Below are positions 12,458 to 23,429 of a stretch of 64,000 nucleotides of DNA, piece after piece; within the stretch, counting starts at the first letter, position 1; the number at the start of each line of letters is the position of its first letter. Under the pieces are notes generated by a model, which did no database searches, was not told where the DNA came from, and saw nothing but the letters and a program-made list of their open reading frames with translations. The position numbers and the translations under genes are program-made. Source of the stretch: Adiantum capillus-veneris (taxonomy: Eukaryota > Streptophyta > Polypodiopsida > Polypodiales > Pteridaceae); NCBI GenBank assembly GCA_014529385.2, contig CM043966.1, positions 39,490,037 to 39,554,036 of the forward strand, in the 5' to 3' direction.

Positions 12458-14343
12458 TGGTGCAGCTAAAGTTGGTCTGAGCTAGGAGATCGTCTATACG
12501 AGGCAGTGGCAGCATGTGACTTTAGTGCAGAAGGCTAGGGCAGGTGCCAAGGCCCTAGGCAGCCAAAGGGTAGCAGGAATGTATGCCTGATGCGGTTTTT
12601 TAGGCCAAAGGTGCTGCAAGACGATCCAGATGTGATGGCAGGTCAAGGTGTCTGAAATGCCAAGTCAGTGTCCTGAAATGTAGTGTTCAGTGTGCTGTAG
12701 AAGCCGGTCTAGACGGCTCGTCAAACGGAGCTCCGATGTGCAAGATATGGCCAGTGGAAGTGGGACGTGTTTGCAGATCCTCGCCGGATTGGGCGGGCAC
12801 AGGTGGTTGGTCAAGGCGGGTGTGATATCATACACGGGAAGTGCTCAAGTTGTGGAGCATGCCGGTCTTTTCGGTTCGCCATTTGGAGCTCAAACGCGCA
12901 AGTTATGGCATGTGGAAAGTTTGCCGGGGGTCGGGTACGTGCTCACCGGGCCATGTTGGTAAGCGCGTCGACATGCATGCTTTTAGAGGTCGCCAAGATT
13001 TTGGAAAGTGGCATACAATATGGAAAGCCGACCGGAGTTTACGGCTCGCTGATCGAATTCATGGTCAGCAGGATATGCGTACTTCAAGTTGACAATCGAT
13101 CGCGACAGGGGGACAACTCGATTTTCTTACCACTTGCGACTTTGTGTTCGAGGGGGTGAACTGACCGAAAGCGGAAAAGTTTTCAAGATCTGGGGTTGGC
13201 CGGGGCGGCTTGGCGAGAAAGGGATTCAGAAGGTCCGAGCACACGGAGCACCGACCACATGAGAAATGGATGCTATGGAAGGTCTTCCATGGTAAGTGCA
13301 AAGCAAGGGGTGGCTGGACTTTGGGGGAAAAAACAAAGAAAAATTAAGCCTTATAAAGCCACGAGGAGCAAAGGCAAAAAAAGAAAAGAAAGTTAGAGCT
13401 TGGATTGACAGGCAGTGCCGCCAGGCGCTATTGCCAAAAAAAGTAGGTTTTGATTTTGCTTTGAAAAAGAAACAAAGGAGGAAAAAAAAAAGAGGGAGTT
13501 CTTGGACGAGATTTTTCGGCTTGAGTTGGGGGACTTGGGTTTTTTCTTTGGCTTGAAGGGCAGAAGAAAAGGGAAGAAGGGGACCTTCGTGCGTTCGGCG
13601 ATCAAGGCCAGCGCACGCGTTGTTTGTGATGCGGGTCGAAGGAGCGAGGTCTTGGCAGAGGAGGCAACCAATGGAGGAGGAAGAGAAGGGGCTTTCGGGT
13701 GTGCTCGACAGTTGGAGCCGACACACAATTGTGAAGTGTGGTCCGTGAAGCGACCCGAGAGCACGAGGGCTCAGAAGAAGAGGGAGCCAACGAAGGCTAC
13801 CAAAAAGAAAGGCTGCTGTCGAAGCGAAGCCAGAGTTGAATTTTCTCGTCGATGTGTGTGCCGACGTAGTCAAGTGGCGGGGGAGGTGTGTGCCCCTCTG
13901 TGTGAAGCAGGTGATGGCCTTGTCGCGACCAAGAGCAGGCCATATGGATTTTGTACAGGTGTTTTTGTTTTGAAGGAGAAGCTTTCATTGTCGGTTTTGG
14001 CGGCGTCTTTCCCCCCTTCCCACCTTTCTTCTTTGATCGTCTCCAGGGTGTGTGGTGCCGGTGTAAGTGAGCGTGTGCGTCCCCCGGGCCCCCTGTGTGT
14101 GTGAGAGAGAAAGAGAGAGAGAGGTGCTGAATTGTGGAAGTGCGAGAAGCGGGCAAGATCGGTGTGGTAGCTATCTGAGGATTGTGCATGCATGTGTGCG
14201 TTGGGCGAAGTGCAAGCGAGGCCCTGCTGGTGTGAAGCGTGTTTTTGAAGGTGTTTTCGAGAGGACACTGGTACTGTGAATACCCTGAGCTATATAGGGG
14301 CCATTGCGTGTGTGTTGGGTGTGTTCCCCATTTCCCCTCTCCA
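12458..14343. mobile_element. Solo LTR insertion, 1,886 bp, TSD ACGG
   Basis: Relative to the uninterrupted segments (CAACTGACGGGAACGTTG in units 3 and 4), unit 1 has CTGACGG, then 1,886 bp, then ACGGGAACG. The 4-bp ACGG is duplicated on both sides. The insert starts TGGTG and ends TCTCCA (TGG...CCA termini) and contains no retroviral domains, as expected of a solo LTR. It is GC-richer than its surroundings. TATA-like sites are TTATAAAG (~13,350) and CTATATAGG (~14,290). The ORFs in it on both strands are probably fortuitous. In copy B the same insertion starts at 48,616 and is truncated. Confidence 0.85.
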
Positions 14344-14721
14344 ACGGGAACGTTGTGCAGGTATTTGGTGTAGCTAGGACACAGGTATACCCAGATGGAG
14401 CATTCCCTAGTCAAAACGGCAAGTGTTTCTTGCTATTACGGGTGACAGGATCAAATGCTTATATCACAAGGTTGGAAACGAGGCAAGGGATGCTGGATAT
14501 AGGTGCTATGATGTTTGTGATATCGGATTTTGGGCGGGATGTCTGCACGACACTTTATTACCAGGATGCGTATGCCAGATGTGGCACATCACAGGTCGGG
14601 CCATGATTTTGGGCCTCGAATCATCGGGATGTTTACTAGTACTTGAAGTCTAGCCTCAGTGTACCCTACAACTAGGCTTTTGCGGCTTGCCATTCAGGAT
14701 GTTTAGAAAAGAGGTATGCCA
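14344..14721 (+). mobile_element. LTR-like segment after unit 1, right part
   Basis: Resumes with ACGGGAACGTTGTGCAG and ends AAAAGAGGTATGCCA. With the left part, minus the insertion and its target duplication, it totals 602 bp, equal to the intact segments. It carries the end of a short ORF (third ORF) that reads DIGA where other copies read DTGA. Confidence 0.65.
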
Positions 14722-14746
14722 AGTTAAAGTTGGAGCCATCGACACC

Positions 14747-15003
14747 ACTTGACATGTGTGCTAGAGATGCGGCGTCGAGGGCAGTCATCTCAATATTTTT
14801 CATGAGTGCGAAACAAATATTTGGAGCTATACCTGTTGCACTTCGGAATTTGTGGACATGAAAAATATTGAGATGACTGCCCTCGACCACTTGACGTGTG
14901 TGTTAGAGATGCGGCGTTGAGGGCAGTCATCTGAATATTTTTCATGAGTGCGAAACAGATATTTGGAGCTATACCTGTTGCACTTCAGAATTTGTGGACA
15001 TGA
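14747..15003. repeat. Direct duplication with 30-bp inverted insert
   Basis: The start of unit 2 is present twice, at about 14,747-14,857 and 14,888-15,003. Between the copies lies 14,858-14,887, the exact reverse complement of 14,774-14,803. No other unit has this. It is a typical trace of template switching during replication or repair. Confidence 0.9.
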
Positions 15004-15510
15004 ATCCAAATTAAAGGCCCTACCATTAGTTCTACGAGGACGAGCCAAAGCCTAGTTTGAAGGAGTGAAGGTTGCAGATCGTCAATCGTTGGGCGAGATT
15101 CGTAAGCAGTTTATTGAAACTTTTGAGAAGGAGGTTTCTCCATCGGACTTGGGTGAGCAATTGAGCACGCTAAAGCAGGATGTAAGTGAAGATATTGCTT
15201 TGTGTTTGGGTAAATTTGAGTCTATTTGGGAGAGACTAGCTGCTGTTACATGTGTGCCAAATGGAGATCATTTCAAGCGAGAGCATTTTCTAGCATGCTT
15301 GCATCCGCGAAGCAAAGAGAAGGTCGAGTGCGGTGGTGCAGAGGACTATGCGCAAATGCTTTGCTTGGCAAAGGTAAAGAGCAGGAAAGCGAAGAAGAAG
15401 CTAGAGATGGGCTTGTTAAGGCTTGCAATTTATGGATATAGATCGACAATGGAGCTTCATCATGTGCCAAAGAAAGGTCAAGCGTCAAAGAGGTAGCTCC
15501 TTTGCCAATG
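14945..15510 (+). pseudogene. Gag-like ORF, unit 2 (copy A)
   Basis: Same gag-type domain as unit 1. A TAG replaces the Trp of the GRAKAW block at about 15,054, then the frame is open from 15,065 (VADRQSLGEIRKQFIETFEK) to 15,496. A one-base difference near 15,470 relative to unit 1 changes the frame at the end (PKKGQASKR then stop). Non-functional. Confidence 0.6.
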
Positions 15511-15550
15511 GTAAGCCATTCTGGTCATTCATTTCAATTTGTGCCTCCAG

Positions 15551-16473
15551 GTTGGTGCATTGCTATACGAGAGTCTATTAGCCTGGCTAGCAAGGATGCG
15601 GTCTTGGTCCAAGCGTGTATGCATGAAGAATCAAAGGAAGCTATGGATCAGAGCTCACGACAAGTTTAAAGATGTTGGCAAACCGATGGTCGAAGCTGTG
15701 CAAAAAGAAGCTAGCCAGGGGGTTGGGCAACCTTGCCCTACTGATCGTGTTGAAGAGCGAAAATGCATTCTAGAAGGTGTGGATGATGTTGAAATTCTAG
15801 AGAACGAGGTTATAGATCATGGCTTTCTTTCTCGCTTAGCAGATGATGTGGTTGTAGATGTCCTTGAGAGCAGGCAAAGGGGGTTGAGCAATCCAATTTG
15901 CTCTCGCATGATGTTGTTGAAGATGAAGTATCAATGGCTCTGGCAGACAAAGACTTGCATAGTGAGTCAAGTATGGGGTGTATGTCATTCGAAGGACCTA
16001 CAATAGAGGGTATGCTTGAAAAACAGGTAGGCTCGATTCTCCAAGAAGCAGTGGTAGTGGAAGACAGGTTGCCAAAGGTGGGTGTTATGCTATTGATGGA
16101 CATGCTTTTAAAAGTTGCTTTACAGGTAGTTTTCCACGGATTGCAAAGCTCTCGTGATGAGAGGTATGTGATAAAGAGCTCTCTTGCAGGTGAGGAAATC
16201 ATGATGTATGGTGGAAATGCTTCACAGATTGGTATACAAGCTTGTTTTGAGTATGAAGCCAGCGTATGGATACAAGGAATTGAAGATCGAGGCTATGCCA
16301 AGCTGCACAAGAGGCTTGTTTTCGGATTAGCAAGTGCAAAAAAATGGCTGATTATGCATGTACTAGAGATAGATGGCTATGTTCAACGCCATGTATTTGA
16401 TCCCGGCGGAGTTTGCATCACACTTGGGAAAGATGAAGGATTTCCATTTGATCCGGGGGGTTTATGCAGCTGA
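15551..16473 (+). pseudogene. Second ORF, unit 2 (copy A), frameshifted
   Basis: Homologous to 11,315-12,238. A one-base loss near 15,865 (CTTGAGAGC against CTTGAAGAGC in other units) breaks the frame. The correct frame resumes to the twin FDPGG motif and stops at 16,473. The residues on either side are otherwise conserved. Confidence 0.55.
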
Positions 16474-17066
16474 TACGATCTCCCTCTATATCTATCTATA
16501 CAGTTCTACTACATATAGCCTCTTATTATGCTATCATGTTCTTGCTTCTTATACAGTTTTCTAATATCTAAATAATACTATGGTTGAGCATGAATGCTCA
16601 ATGAGGGGTTGGGCAATGATGGTACAATTGAATATGGTCGGCCTGTGGAAGTGCAAGAAGCTCAGGCGTGGCAGTCAGCAGGCAACCCACGAGAACGTTG
16701 TGTAGGTATTTGGTGCAGCTAGGACACAGGTATACCCAGATGGAGCATTCTCTAGTCAAAACGGCAAGTGTTTCTTGTTATTATAGGTGACACGATCAAA
16801 TTCTTATATCACAAGGTTGGAAACGAGGCAAGGGATGCTGGATATAGGTGCTATGAAGTTTGTGATATGGGATTTTGGGCGGGATGTCTGCACGACACTT
16901 TATTGCCATGATGCGTATGCCAGATGTGGCACATCACAGGTCGGGCCATGATTTTGGGCCTCGAATCATTGGGATGTTTACGTGTACTTGAAGTCTAGCC
17001 TCAGTGTACCCTAGAGCTAGGCTTTTGCGGCTTGCCATTCAGGATGTTTAGAAAAGAGGTATGCCA
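16465..17066 (+). mobile_element. LTR-like segment after unit 2, 602 bp
   Basis: TGCAGC...ATGCCA, intact in length. It contains the hairpin TTGAGCATGAATGCTCAA at about 16,583 and CAG-to-TAG changes relative to other copies (TGTGTAGG, TTATAGG). The next unit begins with AGTTAAAGTTGGAGCCATCG, where a primer-binding site would be expected; I could not assign a tRNA. Confidence 0.65.
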
Positions 17067-17150
17067 AGTTAAAGTTGGAGCCAGCGACACCACTTGACGT
17101 GTGTGTTAGAGATGCGGTGTCGAGGGCAGTCATCTCAATATTTTTCATGA

Positions 17151-17713
17151 GTGCGAAACAAATATTTGGAGCTATACCTGTTGCACTTCAGAATTTTTGG
17201 ACATGAATCCAAATTAAAGGCCCTACCATTGGTTCTACAAGGACGAGCCAAAGCGTGGTTTGAAGGATTGAAGGTTGCAGATCGTCAATCACTGAGTGAG
17301 ATTTGTAAGCAGTTTATTGAAACTTTTGAGAAGCAGGTATCTCCATCAGACTTGGGTGAGCAATTGAGCAAGCTAAAGCAGGATGTAAGTGAAGATTCTG
17401 CTTTATTTTTGGGTAAATTTGAGTCTATTTGGGAGAGACTTGCTGCTGTTACATGTGTGCGAAATGGAGATCATTTCAAGAGAGAGCAATTTCTAGCATG
17501 CTTGCATCCGCGAATTAAAGAGAAGGTCGAGTGAAGTGGTGCAGAGGACTATGCGCAAAGGGTTTGCTTGGCAAAGGTAAAGAGCAGGAAAGCGAAGAAG
17601 AAGATGGAGATAGGCTTGTTGAAGCCTGCAATTTATGGATATAGCTCGACAATGGAGCTTCATCATGTGCCAAAGAAAGGTCAAGCGTCAAAGAGGTAGC
17701 TCCTTTGCCATTG
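17151..17713 (+). pseudogene. Gag-like ORF, unit 3 (copy A)
   Basis: A clean gag reading through VLQGRAKAWFEGLKVADRQS and FLACLHPRIKEKVE, then a TGA at ~17,532 where other units have TGC. It is otherwise very close to copy B unit 3 (51,422-51,970), which remains open there. Confidence 0.6.
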
Positions 17714-17753
17714 GTAAGCCATTTTGGTCATTCATTTCAATTTGTGCCTCCAG

Positions 17754-18676
17754 GTTGGTGCATTGCTATACGAGAGTCTATTAGCCTCGCTTGCAAGGAT
17801 GCGGTCTTGGTCCAAGCGTGTATGCATGAAGAATCAAAGGAAGCTATGGATCAGAGCTCACGACAAGTTTGAAGATGTTGGCAAAGCGATAGTCGAAGCT
17901 GTGCAAAAAGAAGCTGTGCAGGGGGTTGGGAAACCTTGCCCTATTGATCGTGTTGAAGAGCGGCAATGCATTCCAGAAGGTGTGGATGATGTTGAAATTC
18001 CAGATAACGAGGTAATAGATCATGGCTTTCTTTCTCGCTTAGCAGATGATGTGGTTGTAGATGTCCTTGAAGAGTAGGTAAAGGGGGTTGAGCAATCCAA
18101 TTTTCTCTCGCATGATGTGGTTGAAGATGAAGTATCAAAGGCTGTGGTAGACAAAGACTTGCATAGTGATTCAAGTATGGGGTGTATGTCATTCGAAGGA
18201 CATACAATAGAGGTATGCTTAAAAAACACGTAGGCTCGATTTTCCAAGAAGCAGTGGTAGTGGAAGACAGGTTGCCAAAGGTGGGTGTTATGCTATTGAT
18301 GGACATGCTTGTAAAAGTTGCTTTACAGGTAGTTTTGCACGGATTGCAAAGCTCTCGTGATGAGAGGTATGTTATGGAGAGCTCTCTTGTAGGTGAGGAA
18401 ATCATGATGTATGATGGAAATGCTTCACATATTGGTATACAAGCTTGTTTTGAGTATGAAGCCAGTGTATGGATACAAGGAATTGAAGATCAAGGCTATG
18501 CCAAGCTGCACAAGAGGCTTGTTTTCGGGTTCACAAGTGCAAAAAATTGGCTGATTATGCATGTACTAGAGATAGATGGCTGTGTTCAATGCCATGTATT
18601 TGATCCCGACGGAGTTTGCATCACACTTTTGAAAGATCAAGTATTTCCATTTGATCCGGGGGGTTTATGCAGCTGA
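17754..18676 (+). pseudogene. Second ORF, unit 3 (copy A), stop and frameshift
   Basis: Open to 18,074, then TAG where the homologous units read GAG CAG (a CAG-to-TAG change). A one-base loss follows near 18,212 (GAGGTATG against GAGGGTATG). Copy B units 2 and 3 show the intact frame. The end keeps the C-terminal motif. Confidence 0.55.
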
Positions 18677-19268
18677 TACGATCTCCCTCTCTATCTATCT
18701 ATACAGTTCTACTACATATAGCCTCTTATTATGCTATCATGTTCTCGCTTCTTATACACTTTTCTGATATCTAAATAATACTATGGTTGAGCATGAATGC
18801 TCAATGAGGGGTTGGGCAATGATGGTACAACTGAATATGGTCGGCATATGGAAGTGCAAGAAGCTCAGGCGTGGCAGTCTACAGGCAACTGACGGGAACG
18901 TTGTGCAGGTATTTGGTGCAGCTAGGACACAGGTTTACCCAGATGGAGCATTCCCTAGTCAAAAGGGCAAGTGTTTCTTGTTATTATAGGTGACGGGATC
19001 AAATGCTTATATCACAAGGTTGGAAACGAGGCAAGGGATGCTGGATACAGGTGCTATGATGTTTGTGATATGGAATTTTGGGCCGGATGTCTGCACGACA
19101 CTTTACTGCCAGGATGCGTATGCCAGATGTGGCACATCACAGGTCGGGCCATGATTTTGGGCCTCGAATCATCGGGATGTTTACGGGTACTTGAAGTCTA
19201 GCCTCAGTCTACCCTCCAGCTAGGCTTTTGCGGCTTGCTATTGGGGATGTTTAGAAAAGAGGTATGCA
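18668..19268 (+). mobile_element. LTR-like segment after unit 3, 601 bp
   Basis: TGCAGC...GGTATGCA. Homology to the array ends here. The following sequence is unrelated GC-rich tandem repeats, which makes 19,268 the best estimate of the 3' edge of the LTR-like segment. Confidence 0.7.
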
Positions 19269-20446
19269 AGAGCTAAACTGGAACCAGAACGACGCGATGA
19301 GGGGGGTAGTGACAACCTGCATGATGCCCTCTTCGCGCGGTGTGGGCAAGAGCTAAAATGATGTAACATGGGGAGTGTCAAATTCTTTGAGTGCTTTTGC
19401 ACATGATTTAGAAAAATAGTCCAAATAATAAGGTCACTCAAGATTTTTGTGCATGGTGTGTGCATGGAGCTAGAACGACGCGATGAGGGGGGGAGTGACA
19501 AGCTGTATGATGCCCTCTTCGCGCGGTGTGGGCAGGAGCTAAAATGACGCAACATGGGGAGTGTCAAAGTCTCTAAGTGCTTTTGTACATGATTTAGAAA
19601 AACCTTAGGAATCCAATTAACAAGGTAATTCAAGGTTCTTATGTGGTTTGGCCGCAGAGCTAGAACAACACGATAGTAGGGTGACAAGCTCACACATGAC
19701 AAGAGCACTATGGGCAAGAGCTGGACCGGTGCGATAGGGGGAGGAGTGAAAAATTCATTGAGTCCTTTTGCGCACGATGTGGGTACACTAACGAAACGGG
19801 GCGAGTGGGGGTAGAGTGTAGTTGAATCAAGCCACAATCGCATAGTGTGGTCACTGATTCAAAACAATGTGAGAAAGGATGTCTTTAGGTGTGGTTGCAT
19901 GTTGATGTAGATATTATGTACGCACGTGCTGAGTGCAAGATCTTGATGCGGTGCTTAGAAGTAGAGGCTAAGTGAAAAGTAGACATTAAAAAAAATACGG
20001 AATAGTCATTAATAGGCATCATCATGACTGTTTGAAAAGAAAGATTTCGTATCTTCTAGCTTAATATTGTACAATATTAAATAAAAAGAGCACTTGTACA
20101 TCAGACCCAGAATATGATGTTATTAATAGGCGTCATCATCACTGTTTGAAAAGAAAGATTTCGTATCTTCTAGCTTAGTATTGTACAATATTAAACAGAA
20201 AAGAGCACTTGTACATCAGACCCAGAATATGATGTTATACATCAAAAATAACAGGAACGCCCTCAAATATAGGCAATTTAGCCAAATGAAAGTGACATTT
20301 AGACGTTTTCCGCTAAAGTGGAAGCACAAAACCTCAAGCTAGAGGAGACAGGAATGCCATACTTTTGTATACATGTCAAGTGAGTATTGGCCTATTTCTT
20401 AATCCGTGGATTACCAAACAACCCTTTTTGACATTTTTGGCCCTAA
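19269..20446. other. Spacer with two tandem-repeat blocks
   Basis: Sequence unrelated to the gag-only units sits between unit 3 and partial unit 4. It contains three ~195-bp repeats starting at 19,270, 19,467 and 19,657 (GAGCTA...GAACGACGCGATGAGGG). It also contains a 114-bp direct duplication (20,008-20,121 and 20,122-20,235). The rest shows no gene. It is conserved in copy B (53,546-54,724). Confidence 0.8.
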
Positions 20447-20843
20447 TGTGTTATGGTATTGATGGACATGCTTTTAAAAGTTGCTTTAGAGGTAGTTTTG
20501 CACGGATTGCAAAGCTCTCGTGATGAGAGGTATGTTATGGAGAGCTCTCTAGCAGGTGAGAAAATCATGATGTATGGCGGAAATGCTTCACAGATTGGTA
20601 TACAAGCTTGTTTTGAGTATGAAGCTAGCGTATGGATACAAGGAATTGAAGATCGAGGCTATGCCAAGCTCCACAAGAGGCTTGTTTTCGGGTTCGATCA
20701 CAAGTGAAAAAAAATGGCTGATTATGCATGTACTAGAGATAGATGGCTGTGTTCAACACCATGTATTTGATCCTGGCGGAGTTTGCATCACACTTGGGAA
20801 AGATCAAGGATTTCCATTTGATCCGGGGGGTTTATGCAGCTGA
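20447..20843 (+). pseudogene. Second ORF, partial unit 4 (copy A)
   Basis: Homology to the second ORF begins abruptly at TTATGGTATTGATGGACATGC, about two-thirds into the ORF. It continues to the twin FDPGG motif with a shift near 20,695-20,705. No gag part precedes it. It is a fragment of the same unit type. Confidence 0.6.
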
Positions 20844-21298
20844 TACGATCTCCCTCTCTATCTATCTATACAGTTCTACTACATATAGCCTCTTATTATG
20901 CTATCATGTTCTCGCTTCTTATACACTTTTCTGATATCTAAATAATACTATGGTTGAGCATGAATGCTCAACGAGGGGTTGGGCAATGATGGTACAACTG
21001 AATAAGGTCGGCCTATGGAAGTGCAAGAAGCTCAGGCGTGGCAATCTGCAGGCAACTGACGGGAACGTTGTGCAGGTATTTGGTGCAGCTAGGACACAGA
21101 CATACCCAGATGGAGCATTCCCTAGTCAAAACGGCAAGTGTTTCTTGCGATTACAGGTGACAGTATCAAATGCTTATATCACAAGGTTGGAAACGAGGCA
21201 AGGGATGCTGGATACAGGTGCTATGATGTTTGTGATATGGGATTTCGGGCGGGATGTTTGCACGACACTTTACTGCTAGGATGCGTATGCCAGATGTG
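20835..21298 (+). mobile_element. LTR-like segment after unit 4, truncated
   Basis: Starts TGCAGC and is cut after CCAGATGTG at 21,298, where minus-strand gag sequence begins. The same fusion occurs in copy B at 55,574. Confidence 0.7.
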
Positions 21299-22250
21299 TA
21301 ATGACTAGGTTTAGCATAGGGTGTAATTGGCACTAGTTCTTGTTCATCTATGACTCCTTCTGGATGTGTGTACTTTACAGGTACTGCAGTATGTCCTAGA
21401 TATGGAGGTTGCTGACCCAAAACAGGTTGAGGTCTTTCCATACTCATCGGTGGTCTTTGAGTTAAGGCCATATTAGGCTGATATCTGTACATGGGTTATC
21501 TTGTGGCCTCATAGGCACGTACTGAACATTCCCATTATACTTTGGTCGGTAATAACACTCATTGGCTTCATGGTTGGTCCATTTACCTTCCATTGCACAC
21601 CATTTTTGCGGCCTAATTGGTTGTCCCTGTTGAGGTATCCCTTGCACTGGTCTCCTCATAGGTGCTTCTTGCATGTTATTCATCCTTTTGAGCATGTCTT
21701 CTATGGATAAAAGTGGTGCTGCAGTAGCCGTTCCCACTTGTGCTGGTTTGGTGGATGTTATTTTCTTGATTTGGTTATCCTTAGGGACATCTTCTTCGTT
21801 GAAAATATCACAATTGTCTTCTAAGTCAATAGCATCTGACACACACTCTTCTAGGGTCATATGCTTCTTGCTATCTAGTATAGCATGAAGTTCTTTGTTT
21901 AACAGTCCCTCTAGAAATAATGATACTAGTCTTTCCTCTGCAGGTATCTCTAGCTGTGGGCATCTTGCAATATATTGCTTCATTGGAGTTTCACAATCCC
22001 TAACAGACTCACCTTGTTTTTGTTTAAAGCTATAGATTTGAGCTACCGTATTGTGTTTGATCCCCATTTGGAATAAGAAGCTACAAATCCTTGAGCTAAT
22101 GTATTCAAGTCCATGATTGACCTTGGTGGAATGTTTTGGAACCATGTCAGTGATTTTTCTTCTAATGTCATTCCAAATCCCTCGAATTGAGTATGGAAAT
22201 CAAATATGCATTCTGCTCTTAGCACTTATTTAAAGCTTGCTAAGTGGTAG
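21299..22250 (-). pseudogene. Second type of Ty3-like gag, truncated (copy A)
   Basis: Minus-strand gag with FEGFGMTLEEKSLTWFQNIP, FKQKQGESVRDCETPMKQYI and CPQLEIPAEERLVSLFLEGL (capsid-type helices). It ends in a zinc-knuckle-like WCAMEGKWTNHEANECYYRP (C-H-C arrangement) and a Pro/Gln-rich tail. A frame change near 22,070-22,100 joins the two halves. It is truncated at its C-terminal side by the fusion to the gag-only array at 21,299. No pol domains remain. It differs from the gag of the chromovirus. Confidence 0.75.
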
Positions 22251-23260
22251 GGATCCCCAGATCCACTGTAATTTCTGATCCATTTTTGAAAATCAGCTGG
22301 TCTAACACGTCTGTTTGGTTCAACTCCCGGTCTCCTGGCAGTTTGGTTCTATTCCAAGTCCGTTAAACCAGTTTGTTGGAAATAGTGAATCATGTAGCCC
22401 TGGACTGGCTTTAGTGTCACTTGGTTTTCTTCGTGATGAGGTCGTTTTTGGTTTTTTAACATTAATTACTCTCAAAAGATCTCTCGCGGAGTTCTTCTCT
22501 TGGAATAGTTTTTGGCCCTTGGCCCGATATCCAATCCCTTATGAAGTACCCTTGGTATTTGGTTTGTTCCACGTCCTCAGGAGTCATCATAACAAAGTTA
22601 TTGTTATAAAAATCCCTAAATAGGTAGGTTAGTAGATCTGTTGAACCCTTATCTTTGATTTTGAAGGTATAAATGATCTTCATGGGTGTTAGCTTTCTTG
22701 ATTTGTCAAGCGAAGTCCATAGAAGATCTTTGACGTACGTTTCTATCCTCCCAACAATAGACTCCGATCCTAGGATTATCCGTACTAAGCCATTTTAAAG
22801 GCTTCAAAGCAACTTGATCGTATCCCTTGAATTATAAAGTCGGTGGTCCTTCTTTTGCTGCCATATTTGGAATAATGTTATTTATCTCTAACCCCCATTT
22901 TTCTATCACGTTAGGTTTTCAACTTGTAAATACTGAGTTCCATTTTTATCCGTGTACATTTTTCCTTGTTTCTTTGCCCCGATTTCCTCTTCAAACTCAA
23001 TACCATGGTCATCAATGCAAATAGCATGCTTATCATTAGGATCCAGGTAAACCTGAGCTCCATGGCGATTAGTCTTATAAAAAGAGAGTATATGCTTATA
23101 GCGCACTTTTGTTCTGATTTTTGAATGAGTCGAATGAGAAGAAATTTCAGATGTTGATTCTGAAAAAGTGTCTGAGACTTCTTCAAAGATAGTGTCCAAG
23201 TGCTCGCCTCAATTAACACTCTCTTTAGTGGATACTCTACTAGCGGTCTCTCCAAATATG
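22251..23260 (-). pseudogene. Upstream part of the second gag element (copy A)
   Basis: Minus-strand fragments read as protein: GAQVYLDPNDKHAICIDDHG with GTQYLQVENL (22,906-23,199) and LLTYLFRDFYNNNF with VEQTKYQGYFIRDW (22,462-22,683). Frames change several times. They lie directly upstream of the gag and are kept in copy B (57,178-57,471 and 56,596-56,955). They are probably the N-terminal region of the same element. No family assignment beyond retroelement context. Confidence 0.4.
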
Positions 23261-23429
23261 CCTTGGTTTTCTAGTATACGACCAGATCTAAGGTTCATAT
23301 AGACTTGTGAATCCCTGGATAGAGTACTTACCATCGTATTGACTTGTTGTCAATTTGTTCCACTAATTGATTTGATTGAAAATTCTGTCAAGCTGTCAAT
23401 TCCTTGTTTGCAACCTGATTCCTGTACCA

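Noticed and set aside
13226-14414. Long ORFs of 100-215 codons on both strands inside the solo LTR
   Set aside because: The segment is GC-rich and lies within a TG...CA insertion with target duplication. The frames are Arg/Ser/Pro-rich and differ between copies.
21501-21888. Plus-strand ORFs opposite the second gag (MWPHRHVLNIPI...)
   Set aside because: Shadows of the minus-strand gag, which has recognisable capsid and knuckle motifs.
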